Part shown: in pieces, positions 43,585 to 53,634 of the stretch | Layout of the letters: every line of letters starts with the position of its first letter | Position numbering within the stretch: position 1 is the first letter of the stretch | Notes under the pieces: model-generated | Seen by the model: the letters and a program-made list of their open reading frames with translations, nothing else | Databases searched by the model: none | Told to the model about the DNA's origin: nothing | Source of the DNA: CAUZIZ01 sp965218775 | Lineage (GTDB): Bacteria > Acidobacteriota > UBA6911 > RPQK01 > JAJDTT01 | Direction of reading: 5' to 3' | NCBI GenBank assembly: GCA_965218775.1 | Contig: CBDCLS010000006.1 | Coordinates: 2,418,001 to 2,482,000 of the forward strand | Length of the DNA: 64,000 nt | Program-made: the position numbers and the translations under genes

Positions 43585-44445
43585 ATGTATACCTTTCAGG
43601 AGGTCGTTCATCGGCTTCTCAACTATTGGATGGAGTACGGCTGTGTCGTTCAGCAGCCCTACGATGTCGAAGTAGGAGCCGGCACCATGCACCCGGAGAC
43701 TTTCCTGAGGGTGCTGGGGCCTGATCCCTACCAGGTAGTCTATGTCCAACCCTCCCGTCGGCCTGCGGACGGGCGCTACGGGGAGAATCCCAACCGCCTC
43801 TACCGTCACTATCAACTTCAGGTCATTCTCAAGCCGCCTCCGGACGACGTTCAAGAGATCTATCTGAACAGCCTCAGGCAGGTAGGCGTGGAATTGGAAA
43901 AGCACGATCTACGGTTCGAAGAGGACAACTGGGAAAGCCCCACTCTGGGAGCATGGGGCGTGGGTTGGCAAGTGCTGTTGGATGGTCTCGAGATCACCCA
44001 GTTTACCTACTTTCAGCAGGCAGGCGGAGTGGATCTGATGCCAGTCTCCGCCGAGCTGACATACGGCCTCGAACGGATCTCCATGTTCGTTGCCAGTCAG
44101 GAGAGCATTTTCAATCTACAGTGGAATCGGCAGCTCACCTATGGAGACGTCAGGCAGACGGAGGAGGCCGAATTCTCTCGCTACAGCTTCGAATTGGCCG
44201 ACAAGGATCGACTCTTCAGCATGTTCAATCTCTACGAGCAAGAATGCCAGAGTTGTCTGGAGGCTGCCTGTGTCCTGCCGGCTTACGACTATTGTCTGAA
44301 GTGTTCGCATACCTTCAATTTGCTCGACAGTCGGGGTGCGATCAGCGTCACTGAGAGGGTGGCCCTGATCGCCCGAGTCCGCAATCTGGCCGTGAAGACG
44401 GCAGCTCTGTATTTGGAAGTCCATGGAGCACAAGTTTCTGTTTGA
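43585..44445 (+). CDS. glyQ: Glycyl-tRNA synthetase alpha subunit
   Basis: The 286-residue class II synthetase catalytic subunit of the bacterial alpha2beta2 type has F-Q-E-V-V near the start, Q-Q-P-Y-D-V-E-V-G-A-G-T-M-H-P-E-T-F, F-E-E-D-N-W-E-S-P-T-L-G-A-W-G-V-G-W and Y-G-L-E-R-I-S-M-F. The start is ATG 43585 (or TTG one codon earlier). There is no good Shine-Dalgarno site, because the upstream bases belong to a palindromic repeat. It overlaps glyS by 23 bases. Confidence 0.95.
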   Translation: MYTFQEVVHRLLNYWMEYGCVVQQPYDVEVGAGTMHPETFLRVLGPDPYQVVYVQPSRRPADGRYGENPNRLYRHYQLQVILKPPPDDVQEIYLNSLRQVGVELEKHDLRFEEDNWESPTLGAWGVGWQVLLDGLEITQFTYFQQAGGVDLMPVSAELTYGLERISMFVASQESIFNLQWNRQLTYGDVRQTEEAEFSRYSFELADKDRLFSMFNLYEQECQSCLEAACVLPAYDYCLKCSHTFNLLDSRGAISVTERVALIARVRNLAVKTAALYLEVHGAQVSV

Positions 44446-46504
44446 GTTGGGGTTGGAGGAGATCCCTGCAGATCTGATCCCCCCGGCCCTGGAACAGCTG
44501 AAGAGTAGCTTCGAAGGTGTCCTGACGGAGAGTAGTGTCTCTTGGAGCTCGATTGCGACCTACAGTTCGCCCCGCCGCCTGGCGATCCTGATTGAGGGGC
44601 TGCCGGAGCAGCAACCGACGCGAGAAGAACAGGTTCTCGGTCCACCGGCTTCCAGAGGATTGGACAGCGAGGGCCAGCCCAGCCAGGCTGCGAAGGGCTT
44701 TGCCCGAAGCCAAGGAATCGACGTGGCCCGTCTCGAACCCATCGAGACCGAGCGCGGAGCCTATCTGGGTTTCAACCGACAGGTCGAGGGACTGCCCGTT
44801 CGGGACATTCTGGGCAACAGCCTGGCAGATAGGGTCCGCTCACTCTCCTGGCCTCGGAGTATGTACTGGACCGAGAGTCGATTTCGATTCATCCGACCGT
44901 TACGCTGGTATGTGGCGCTTTGGGACCAGACGGTAGTTCCCTTTGAGTTTGAGGGACTCCGAGCCGGCAACCTGACCCGGGGCCACCGTTTTCTCGGGAA
45001 GCAGGCGATTCCCATCGCCTCGGCTGACCAGTACCTGGAGGGGCTGCGCGAGGGCTTCGTATTGGTCGATGCTCGAGAGCGCGAGGAGCGGATTCTGAAA
45101 GAGCTTGGAAGCCAGGTCCCCGAGGGCTTGTCTGTGCTGGAGGATACTGCCCTGCTGCGCATGGTCACACAGTTGAACGAGTATCCCAGTGTGCTCTGTG
45201 GGCGTTTTGACGAGGCCTTCCTCGAGATCCCGAAAGAGGTTCTCGTGACGGTCATGCGCTATCACCAGAAGTACTTCTCCGTCGTCAATGAAGCTCAAGA
45301 GATCCAGCCCTATTTCCTCACGGTCGTGAACACTTCGGGTGATCCCGAAGGGAGAATCCGAGAGGGGCATGAACGGGTCCTAAAGGCGCGGCTCGACGAC
45401 GCGGCCTTTTTCTGGGAATCGGATCAGAAGGAACCGCTTAGGGAACGGACAGAGAAGCTGGATCAGGTCCTTTTTCAGGAAGGGTTGGGCAGCTATAGGG
45501 ACAAGGCTCAGCGGTTGCGGACACTGTGCGCCGAGCTCCATCCCGACTCCGATCTCGAAACGGCCGCCTGGTTGTGCAAGGCCGATTTAACCACTGAAAT
45601 GGTTCGTGAGCTGAGTGAGTTGCAGGGAGTCATGGGGGGACTCTACGCCCAGCACGAAGGCCATCCGGAGGAGGTCTGGAAGCCGATATTAGAGCAGTAT
45701 CGGCCTGCTTCGCTCGAGGACGATCCTCCCTCTACCCTGGGAGGAGCCGTCCTTTCGCTGGCAGACAGGCTCGACACTGTAGTCGGATGCTTCAGTGTCG
45801 ACATCATGCCGAAAGGTTCCGGCGATCCTTTTGGCCTTCGCCGGCAGGCCCTGGGGTTGGTCAAGATCCTCTTTGACTTCAAGCTGGAGTATTCCCTGGA
45901 GCGACTGGTGGACACGACGCTGAAGCTGTTTTCCAGCGAGAAACCAGTCGAGAAGACCCGAAATGAAGTCTTGTCTTTCCTGGTCCAGCGCGTCCGTTAC
46001 GTGTTCCAGAACAAGGGGCTTCCCTATGATGTCATGAACGCCGTGCTGGCGGTGGAAGGGGATACGGTTTATCGAACCTATGAAAGGGCGATTGCCCTGG
46101 CTGGGATTCGGGGCGAAGCGGACTTTGAAGCGCTTGCCGCAGCCTATAAGAGGATCAAGAATATTCTGGCCAAGGAGGTCGTGGCTCCCGGGGAAGTATC
46201 GGTCGCCAACTTGCCGGAGCCAGAGGAGCTTGAGCTCTACCAGACCTTCGAGCGGGTCGAACCAAGAGTAGCCGACTACGTGAATCGGAGCGATTTCGTA
46301 GCGGCCCTTAAGGAGATGGCCGGGATGCGGGCCACGGTCGACCTTTTTTTCGACCGTGTTCTTGTGATGGCAGAGGAGGAGCATCTCCGAAAGAATCGGT
46401 TGCGGCTGCTTGATCGGATATCGAACCTGTTTTTGAGCATGGCTGACATCTCCGAAATCGTGCAAAAGGACCCGTGCGATAGCGGCCGGAAAAAAGGGAG
46501 TTGA
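44423..46504 (+). CDS. glyS: Glycyl-tRNA synthetase beta subunit
   Basis: The 693-residue beta subunit binds tRNA in the two-subunit enzyme. The N-terminal F-E-L-G-L-E-E-I-P-A and central T-R-G-H-R-F, M-R-Y-H-Q-K-Y-F and D-D-A-A-F-F-W-E-S-D are typical. The HD-like region D-L-T-T-E-M-V-R-E-L-S-E-L-Q-G is followed by D-P-F-G-L-R-R-Q-A. It overlaps glyQ, so the pair is translated in a coupled way. Confidence 0.96.
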   Translation: MEHKFLFELGLEEIPADLIPPALEQLKSSFEGVLTESSVSWSSIATYSSPRRLAILIEGLPEQQPTREEQVLGPPASRGLDSEGQPSQAAKGFARSQGIDVARLEPIETERGAYLGFNRQVEGLPVRDILGNSLADRVRSLSWPRSMYWTESRFRFIRPLRWYVALWDQTVVPFEFEGLRAGNLTRGHRFLGKQAIPIASADQYLEGLREGFVLVDAREREERILKELGSQVPEGLSVLEDTALLRMVTQLNEYPSVLCGRFDEAFLEIPKEVLVTVMRYHQKYFSVVNEAQEIQPYFLTVVNTSGDPEGRIREGHERVLKARLDDAAFFWESDQKEPLRERTEKLDQVLFQEGLGSYRDKAQRLRTLCAELHPDSDLETAAWLCKADLTTEMVRELSELQGVMGGLYAQHEGHPEEVWKPILEQYRPASLEDDPPSTLGGAVLSLADRLDTVVGCFSVDIMPKGSGDPFGLRRQALGLVKILFDFKLEYSLERLVDTTLKLFSSEKPVEKTRNEVLSFLVQRVRYVFQNKGLPYDVMNAVLAVEGDTVYRTYERAIALAGIRGEADFEALAAAYKRIKNILAKEVVAPGEVSVANLPEPEELELYQTFERVEPRVADYVNRSDFVAALKEMAGMRATVDLFFDRVLVMAEEEHLRKNRLRLLDRISNLFLSMADISEIVQKDPCDSGRKKGS

Positions 46505-46579
46505 AATGAGGCAGCATTTGAGCGAGATTGCATGTGTTCCCTCGACGGAGAGAGAAATCGTTGGGTTAGGAGTCGCGGC

Positions 46580-47900
46580 ATGATCGAAAAAGGCATTCCA
46601 ATCGAAGACCCAAAAGGAAGGCTGGGCGTGCTCTTGGTCGGTCTGGGAGCCGTCAGTACGACCTTCATCGCTGGAGTCGAGGCGATCAAGAGAGGTTTGG
46701 GATCCCCGATTGGGTCCTTGGCCGAAATGGGCACCATTCGTCTGGGAAAGCGTACGGAAGCGCGCATACCAAGGATCCGCGAGTTTGTGCCGTTGGCCGA
46801 AATGGACGATCTTGTCTTCGGTGCCTGGGACCTCTTCGAAGACGATGCCTACACGGCGGCAGAAAAAGCGGGTGTGCTGGAGAAGGAGCTGCTTCGGGAG
46901 TTGAAGCCAGTGCTGGAGCAGATTCGACCCATGCGAGCCGTTTTCGACAGCCGCTACGTCAAGAAACTGGACGGGACCTACATCAAGCAAGGAAAAACAC
47001 ATTGGGATCTCGCCCAGCAGCTGAGCGAAGAAATCCAGCAGTTTCCAGGTCGAGAACCAGGTAGATCGCCTGGTTATGATCTGGTGTGGAAGCACTGAGG
47101 TGTTCATAGAGGAGGGGCCGGTCCACCAGAGCCTGGAGAGCTTCGAGAAGGGATTGAGAGCCAGTGATCCAGGGATTCCCTCGAGCATGATCTATGCCTA
47201 TGCGGCCCTGAAGCTCGGCATCCCATTTGCTAATGGAGCGCCCAACCTGACGCTGGACGTGCCCGTTCTAAGGGAGCTGGCCCAACAGAATCAGGTCCCC
47301 ATATGCGGGAAGGATTTCAAGACAGGGCAGACTTTGATGAAGACCATCATCGCTCCCGGCTTGAAGGCGCGGCTGCTTGGATTGTCAGGCTGGTTCTCCA
47401 CCAACATCCTGGGGAATAGGGATGGAGAAGTGCTGGACGACCCCGGTTCCTTCAAGACCAAAGAAGAGAGCAAACTCTCAGTCCTGGAGTACATTCTTCA
47501 GCCCCAGGTCTATCCCGAGCTATATAAGGATTTCTACCATAAGGTAAGAATCAACTACTACCCGCCCCGCAAGGACAACAAAGAGGGTTGGGACAATCTC
47601 GACATCTTCGGCTGGATGGGCTACCCGATGCAGATCAAGATCGATTTCCTGTGCCGCGACAGTATCCTGGCTGCTCCGATTGTCCTCGACCTGGTCCTCT
47701 TCCTGGACCTGGCGAAGCGATCCAAAATGCATGGCATTCAGGAGTGGCTTTCGTTCTACTTCAAGAGCCCAATGACTCTACCCGAACTGTACCCGGAGCA
47801 TGACCTGTTCATCCAGCTCATGAAGCTGAAGAATACTCTGCGCTACCTGAAGGGCGAAGAGCCGATCACGCACTTGGGACTCGACTATTACACCCAATAA
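46580..47900 (+). pseudogene. ino1: myo-Inositol-1-phosphate synthase with a one-base frameshift
   Basis: The first part (46580 to about 47044) has the NAD-binding G-L-G-A-V-S-T-T-F and G-K-T-H-W-D-L. The second part (about 47046-47900) has W-C-G-S-T-E-V, S-M-I-Y-A-Y-A-A, G-K-D-F-K-T-G-Q-T, L-G-W-F/S-T-N-I-L-G-N-R-D-G and D-F-L-C-R-D-S. Skipping one C at 47045/47046, after cag-ttt, restores a continuous protein of ~440 residues. Otherwise the first frame ends at 47098. It is either a sequencing error, a real inactivating indel, or a +1 slip on TTT-C. TAGGAG precedes the ATG. The intact enzyme turns glucose-6-phosphate into inositol phosphate. Confidence 0.85.
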
Positions 47901-47990
47901 ACTGGCGAATTGATCCGGTCAGGGATTCGCAATCTCGCGCCTCTTCCACCGATGTCAGCAACACGGTTTAGACTTATGACGGAATTGTGA

Positions 47991-50702
47991 ATGGCGAATA
48001 AATGGGTCTACTTTCTCGAGGCAGTAGGCCAAGATAAGGCCCTCATGGGTCAGGGTCAGGAATCCCTCAGCTCGCTGCTGGGAGGAAAAGGAGCCCGTCT
48101 GGCTGAGATGACCCGAATTGGCTTGCCCGTGCCTCCCGCCTTTACCGTCACAACAGCAGCCTGCCTCGCCTATCTTTCCGACAACGGATCGTTCCCTGAG
48201 GGGATGTGGGAGCAGATGCTCGAGGCTCTCAAGCAGTTGGAAGCCAGTACCGGTAAATCCTTTGGTGACCCCTCGAATCCACTGCTCGTCTCGTGCCGTT
48301 CGGGCGCCAAATTCTCCATGCCGGGCATGATGGACACAGTATTGAACATCGGGATCAATGATCAAACCGCCAGGGGAATGGTGGAACTGACCGGGGATGA
48401 GCGATTCGTCTACGACTCGTACCGTCGCTTGGTCCAGATGTTCGGGAGTGTGGCGCTTGGAATCGGAGATGAGTCCTTTGAGACAGCGCTTGACGACTTG
48501 ATTGAGAAAGAGGGTTTCTCCACCCAATCGGATTTTCGAGCCGAGGACTGGAAAGAGCTCACCGGTACCTTCCAGCAGATCGTGAAGCAGGAGAAGGGCT
48601 TTGATTTCCCCCAAGATCCATTAGAGCAATTGAGGCTCGCTGCTGAAGCCGTCTTCAAGAGCTGGAATGGGAGGCGTGCCGTCGACTACAGGAACGCTGC
48701 CCGGATACCCCACAACCTTGGAACCGCAGTCAACGTAGTCGCCATGGTCTTTGGAAATCTGGGAAAAGACTCGGGCACCGGCGTGGCCTTCACCCGCAAT
48801 CCTGCCACCGGAGCTAACGTACTTTACGGAGACTACTTATTGGATGCTCAGGGCGAAGACGTAGTGGCGGGCATTCGCAATACCAAATGGATCCGCGAGC
48901 TCGAACAGGATATGCCGGAAGTTTACACTCAGTTTGTGGAGATCTGCGAGCGGCTGGAGCGCCACTATCGCGACATGCAGGATGTGGAGTTTACCATCGA
49001 ACGGGGAAAGCTCTGGATGCTGCAGACCAGGAGCGGCAAGAGAACTGCCAAGGCGGGGGTCAAGATAGCCGTCGACATGGCTGATGAGGGACTGATCTCG
49101 AAGAAAGAAGCCCTCCTGCGGGTAGATCCATCCGAGGTTGACACACTGCTTCATCCCACCTTTGACCAGAAGGCCAAGCAGCAGGCGATCTCTGAGGGCA
49201 GGTTGTTTGCCAAGGGCGTCAACGCGTCACCCGGAGCAGCAGTGGGTATGGTCGCGTTCGATGCCGACACCGCCCAGGCCTGGGCCAAGGATGGACGCGA
49301 TGTCATCATGGTCCGTCCCTTTACGAAGCCAGATGATGTCCACGGGATGCTTGCTGCTAAAGGGATTCTCACGACTGAGGGGGGTGCCACCAGTCATGCG
49401 GCCGTAGTAGCACGGCAATTCGGTGTGCCTTGCGTGGTGGGCGCCAGTGGGATCTCTATTGATCTCGACAAACGCGTGATGAAGTCGGGCGAACGCGTGC
49501 TGCACGATGGAGACTGCCTTTCCCTGGACGGAACTACCGGAGAGGCACTGCTAGATCCGATCCCTCTGGCGCACCCGAGGTTCGATGAACAGAAGGCTCT
49601 GCTTACCCTGCTGTCGTGGGCCGACGAGCATCGTAAGATACAGATCTGGGCCAATGCCGATTACGCCGAAGACGCTGCTCGCGCGCGGACCTTTGGCGCG
49701 GAGGGTATTGGATTGTGTCGTACCGAGCACATGTTCTTCGAGGACGGTCGCTTACCCATGGTCCAGAAGATGATCCTGGCAAAAAATGTGGAAGAGCGAG
49801 AACGCTGGCTGTCGGAGCTTCTTCCGCTGCAGCGATCGGACTTCGAGGGAATCTTTCGTGCCATGGATGGGCTCCCGGTTATCGTGCGATTGCTCGATCC
49901 GCCCTTACACGAGTTCTTGCCCAACGAGCGGGAACTGGCAGAAGAAGTCGCCGCCAAGAGATTCCAGGACGATAACGGAGATCTTCCGGGGCTGGAAACC
50001 TTGCTGGCGTCGGTCGAGGGAATGAGGGAGGTCAATCCCATGATGGGGTTGAGGGGCGTGCGCCTGAGTATCTTGATGCCCGAGATCGTCGCCATGCAGG
50101 TGCGAGCATTCTTCGAGGCAGCCTGTAACGTGGCCAAGGAAGGGAAGGTAGTCAAGCCGGAGGTCATGATCCCACTGGTGGGGCACGTTCGCGAACTAGA
50201 GACCATTCAGCCGCTGCTAAAAGAGGTAGCGAAGGCGGTCATGCAGGAAAAAGAGATCGAGATCCCTTATAAATTTGGAACCATGATCGAGGTTCCCCGG
50301 GCTGCCGTCAGTGCGGGTGAAGTCGCTCGGGTTGCCGAGTTCTTTTCATTTGGTACCAACGACCTGACCCAGATGACCTTCGGTTATTCGCGTGATGATG
50401 CCGAGGCCCATTTTCTGCTTGCCTATGTGGAACGCGGCATCCTGCCGGTGAATCCGTTCCAGAGGATCGACCAGGCCGGAGTGGGAGAGCTGGTCAAGAT
50501 GGGTATCGAGAAGGGAAGAGCCGCCCGGACCGATCTAGAGATTGGTGTCTGTGGCGAGCATGGAGGTGACCCCGAATCGATCGAGTTCTTCCATTCGCTC
50601 GACGTGGACTATGTGAGCTGCTCTTCGTTTCGTGTCCCCGTGGCCCGACTGGCAGCCGCGCGGGCGGCACTCCTGTCTTCGCAGAAGCAACAATCCGAGT
50701 AG
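47991..50702 (+). CDS. ppdK: Pyruvate, phosphate dikinase
   Basis: This 903-residue enzyme interconverts pyruvate and phosphoenolpyruvate with ATP and phosphate. It has the N-terminal ATP-grasp domain (G-G-K-G-A-R-L-A-E-M, R-S-G-A-K-F-S-M-P-G-M-M-D-T), the phosphohistidine domain with G-G-A-T-S-H-A-A (His about 469), and the C-terminal TIM barrel with F-S-F-G-T-N-D-L-T-Q-M and a final V-C-G-E-H-G-G-D-P. Length is typical. It stands alone, 90 bases after the inositol-phosphate synthase gene. Confidence 0.96.
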   Translation: MANKWVYFLEAVGQDKALMGQGQESLSSLLGGKGARLAEMTRIGLPVPPAFTVTTAACLAYLSDNGSFPEGMWEQMLEALKQLEASTGKSFGDPSNPLLVSCRSGAKFSMPGMMDTVLNIGINDQTARGMVELTGDERFVYDSYRRLVQMFGSVALGIGDESFETALDDLIEKEGFSTQSDFRAEDWKELTGTFQQIVKQEKGFDFPQDPLEQLRLAAEAVFKSWNGRRAVDYRNAARIPHNLGTAVNVVAMVFGNLGKDSGTGVAFTRNPATGANVLYGDYLLDAQGEDVVAGIRNTKWIRELEQDMPEVYTQFVEICERLERHYRDMQDVEFTIERGKLWMLQTRSGKRTAKAGVKIAVDMADEGLISKKEALLRVDPSEVDTLLHPTFDQKAKQQAISEGRLFAKGVNASPGAAVGMVAFDADTAQAWAKDGRDVIMVRPFTKPDDVHGMLAAKGILTTEGGATSHAAVVARQFGVPCVVGASGISIDLDKRVMKSGERVLHDGDCLSLDGTTGEALLDPIPLAHPRFDEQKALLTLLSWADEHRKIQIWANADYAEDAARARTFGAEGIGLCRTEHMFFEDGRLPMVQKMILAKNVEERERWLSELLPLQRSDFEGIFRAMDGLPVIVRLLDPPLHEFLPNERELAEEVAAKRFQDDNGDLPGLETLLASVEGMREVNPMMGLRGVRLSILMPEIVAMQVRAFFEAACNVAKEGKVVKPEVMIPLVGHVRELETIQPLLKEVAKAVMQEKEIEIPYKFGTMIEVPRAAVSAGEVARVAEFFSFGTNDLTQMTFGYSRDDAEAHFLLAYVERGILPVNPFQRIDQAGVGELVKMGIEKGRAARTDLEIGVCGEHGGDPESIEFFHSLDVDYVSCSSFRVPVARLAAARAALLSSQKQQSE

Positions 50703-50726
50703 CGGAAGCCTTCCCTCTTTCCGCCT

Positions 50727-51752
50727 CTATTCTGCCTTCTTTTTCAGCTCGGCGACTTCGCGCTCCAGGTCTCGGATCGTTCGCACGAGTTCAGGGAACT
50801 TGTGCATCAGTAGGTAGTTCCGTTTCCAGAGAACCGTGTCCATTTCCGGCGCCCCCGATACCGTCTTGCCCGGAGCGACCGATCGTCCGATGCCCGTCCG
50901 TGCGGTGGCGATCACCCGATCTCCAATGGTCAGGTGACCTGCTACGCCCACTTGACCGGCCAGGGTCACATGATTCCCCACTCGAGTGGTTCCGGCCAGG
51001 CCCACCTGAGCTGCGAGGACCGTGTGCTCACCGATTGCCGAACCATGTCCGATCTGAACCAGGTTGTCGATTTTCGTGCCCAGCCCGACCCGGGTTTCCC
51101 CAACCGTGGCGCGGTCAATGCAGGAGTTTGCACCCACCTCAACCTCGTCCTCGAGAACCACAATCCCCGACTGGACCATCTTGAAATAGCTTCCGTCTGC
51201 CCGGGGGGCGAATCCGAATCCATCGCTGCCTACCACGGCTCCATTCTGGAGAACCACCCGATTGCCGATCTTGCAATGCTCGCGCACGATGGCATGGGAA
51301 TGAGCCAGGAAATCGTCTCCGATTTCGACGTGTGGATAGAGGGTGACGTTGGGGTAGAGGATCGCGTTTTCACCCAACCGAACCCCTTCCGCGATCACCA
51401 CATTGGGACCGACGGAGTGGCCCTCTCCCAGGACGGCACTCTCGGCAACGAAGGCCGTCGGATGGATGCCGGGAATTGGCTCCGGGGGTGTGTAGAAGAG
51501 GGCGATGGCTTTGGCGAAGGCCAGATAAGGGTTATCCGAGAGCAGCATGGGAATGCTCGATTGTGGTCCCTCTCGAGAGAGCAGGATAGCGCCAGCGCGA
51601 GTCTCTTTTAGCTTCGAGAAGTACTTGGGATTGGACACGAAGGTCAGTTGCCGCTCTGTAGCTTCTTCGATGCCTGCGACTCCATCGATCTCAATCTCGG
51701 GAGAACCCTCCAGTTCGCATTCGAGTTTCCTCGCGATCTTTCCAAGTCTCAT
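50727..51752 (-). CDS. lpxD: UDP-3-O-acylglucosamine N-acyltransferase
   Basis: The 341-residue lipid A enzyme has an N-terminal uridine-binding domain (to about 100, F-V-S-N-P-K-Y) and a left-handed beta-helix built of hexapeptide repeats. H-S-H-A-I-V-R-E-H and G-S-D-G-F-G-F-A (about 170-177) follow, with the catalytic His in the former region. A short C-terminal coiled helix (L-V-R-T-I-R-D-L-E-R-E-V) completes the trimer. It is transcribed opposite to murJ. Confidence 0.95.
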   Translation of the reverse strand: MRLGKIARKLECELEGSPEIEIDGVAGIEEATERQLTFVSNPKYFSKLKETRAGAILLSREGPQSSIPMLLSDNPYLAFAKAIALFYTPPEPIPGIHPTAFVAESAVLGEGHSVGPNVVIAEGVRLGENAILYPNVTLYPHVEIGDDFLAHSHAIVREHCKIGNRVVLQNGAVVGSDGFGFAPRADGSYFKMVQSGIVVLEDEVEVGANSCIDRATVGETRVGLGTKIDNLVQIGHGSAIGEHTVLAAQVGLAGTTRVGNHVTLAGQVGVAGHLTIGDRVIATARTGIGRSVAPGKTVSGAPEMDTVLWKRNYLLMHKFPELVRTIRDLEREVAELKKKAE

Positions 51753-51853
51753 GGCTACAGGTTACAGGATGAGGGGTCGCAAGTCACAAGTCGCAGGTTG
51801 CAACTCCCCAATGGGGTCCCTGTCACCCGTACCCTGTACCTTGCAGATGTCGG

Positions 51854-53455
51854 ATGAACGAGCAGAAGCGGGAAGAGCAACGGGTCCAAACGGCTCGCGC
51901 GGCGCGCAGTGTTAGTTTAGCCGTTTTCCTGAGTCGGATCCTGGGGTTGGTCCGGGAGCAGGTGTTCGCCAAGCTGTTCGGAGCGGGGATCTTCAACGAA
52001 GCCTTTCAGGTTGCCTTCCGAATTCCCAACCTGCTTCGAGATCTCTTTGCCGAGGGAGCGCTGAGCTCGGCCTTCGTTCCGACGTTCACCGAATACCTCC
52101 GCAGAAAGGGCCGAGCCGAAGCCTGGCTGTTGGCCAACCTGGTTATCGGTGCCCTGCTCGTGCTGTTGGGTGCTCTCACCCTGATTCTGTTGCTGTTCTC
52201 AGACCAGTTTGTGTATCTCCTGGCGGCCGGCTACGCCAAGGTTCCGGGCAAGCTGGAAGTGACCTCCAGCCTGATCAAGATTCTCTCGCCGTTCTTGATG
52301 TTGATTGCGCTGGCTTCGGTGGTGATGGGAATGCTCAACACGCTCAACCACTTCTTCATCCCCGCCTTGGCTCCCGCCCTTTTCAATGTCGCCCTGATCG
52401 CTTCCGGCTTCTTCCTGGTCCCGTGGTTTGAACAGCAAGGAATCGTTCCGATCTATGCGATGGGTGTGGGGGCAGTGGTGGGCGGGCTGCTGCAATTGGT
52501 CGTCCAGCTTCCGATTCTGCACAGATCCGGTTATCGTCCTCGCCTCACCTTCGACTTCTACCATGAAGGTCTTAGACGGATAGGTCGTCTGATTGCACCG
52601 GCGCTGCTAGGGATCAGCGCGGTGCAGATCAACGTTGTGGTGAATACCCAACTGGCCTCTTTCCTGCAAGCTAATGGGCCGGTTTCCTGGCTCGGCTTCG
52701 CCTTTCGCGTACTCTATCTCCCAATTGGACTCTTCGGTGTCGCCGTGGGTGTCGTGAACTTGCGGGAGGTCTCCCGACTGGCGGCCGAAGAGAGGTGGGA
52801 GGACATCAAAGCGACGGTGGCCCACTCGGTCAAACTTATTTCGCTGCTTTCGATACCTTCCACCGTCGGATTGATCGTCTTGGCGAATCCGATCGTGGAG
52901 CTGATTTTTGAGCGGGGACGCTTCTCCTCCAGCGATACGACCCATACCGCTTACGCCCTCATTTGCTATTCCCTGGGGCTTTTCTCCTATAGCTGTGTCA
53001 AGATCTACGTGCCCACTTTCTACGCCCTGGGAGATACGCGGACGCCAGTACGCAGCAGCATCCTTGCGGTTGCGACCAACATCTCGGTAAATCTGGCTCT
53101 GATTGCCGTGCTTCCCTCGGGCTACAAGTATCTTGGTCTGGCCACCGGCACTTCTCTTTCGATGGGTCTCAACAACGCGCTGTTGGCGTATCGGTTCGGG
53201 GCGAAGTTGGGGACCCTCCAGACCTACAAGGTAGCCTCCACCGTCGGCAAGAATCTGGTGGCTGCGGGTGTGATGGGCGTCGTGGTCTATGCGCTCAATC
53301 ACTGGTTCCAGTCCACCTGGGAGAACATGGGAACTCTCCTGCTGTCGGTGTCGGTTTCAAGCACCATCGGTGTCGGACTCCTGGTGTACTTTGTTTGCTG
53401 CCGGCTATTGGGTGTTGAAGAGATCCGGTACATATTTTCGCGTCTGAGGAATTAG
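51854..53455 (+). CDS. murJ: Lipid II flippase MurJ
   Basis: The 533-residue MOP-superfamily protein has fourteen predicted helices. The signatures are F-L-S-R-I-L-G-L-V-R-E (about 24-34), F-R-I-P-N-L-L-R-D-L-F-A-E-G-A-L-S-S-A-F-V-P-T-F and the central F-A-F-R-V-L-Y-L-P-I-G-L-F-G-V-A. It moves peptidoglycan precursor across the inner membrane. It starts 101 bases from the divergent lpxD start; the spacer carries a short TCGCAAGTCACAAGTCGC direct-repeat run. Confidence 0.95.
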   Translation: MNEQKREEQRVQTARAARSVSLAVFLSRILGLVREQVFAKLFGAGIFNEAFQVAFRIPNLLRDLFAEGALSSAFVPTFTEYLRRKGRAEAWLLANLVIGALLVLLGALTLILLLFSDQFVYLLAAGYAKVPGKLEVTSSLIKILSPFLMLIALASVVMGMLNTLNHFFIPALAPALFNVALIASGFFLVPWFEQQGIVPIYAMGVGAVVGGLLQLVVQLPILHRSGYRPRLTFDFYHEGLRRIGRLIAPALLGISAVQINVVVNTQLASFLQANGPVSWLGFAFRVLYLPIGLFGVAVGVVNLREVSRLAAEERWEDIKATVAHSVKLISLLSIPSTVGLIVLANPIVELIFERGRFSSSDTTHTAYALICYSLGLFSYSCVKIYVPTFYALGDTRTPVRSSILAVATNISVNLALIAVLPSGYKYLGLATGTSLSMGLNNALLAYRFGAKLGTLQTYKVASTVGKNLVAAGVMGVVVYALNHWFQSTWENMGTLLLSVSVSSTIGVGLLVYFVCCRLLGVEEIRYIFSRLRN

Positions 53456-53469
53456 CCCGCCGTCGTTTT

Positions 53470-53545
53470 GTAGCTTTGGCCTCCAGGCCGAAGTCTTATT
53501 CTTCCGAGCCTTTGGCTCGGACGGCGGCCTGGAGCCAACCGCTAC
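53470..53545. repeat. Palindromic hairpin repeat A, copy 6
   Basis: The arms GTAGC and GCTAC, stem core CTCCAGGCCG/CGGCCTGGAG and inner CCGAGCC...GGCTCGG are all present. It lies just after the murJ stop and 10 bases before a B palindrome. Confidence 0.85.
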
Positions 53546-53555
53546 GCCGGACCCG

Positions 53556-53612
53556 AAGTTTCTTTCTCGAATGGGGCCAGCGCTTCCTGGGGGCGGGACT
53601 CGGCTGAAACTT
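53556..53612. repeat. Palindromic repeat B
   Basis: AAGTTTC...GAAACTT arms enclose CAGCGCTTCCTGG. A related partial copy lies at 55647-55687 on the other side of the insertion sequence. Confidence 0.65.
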
Positions 53613-53634
53613 CATTCGAACTACACCTGTTTAG

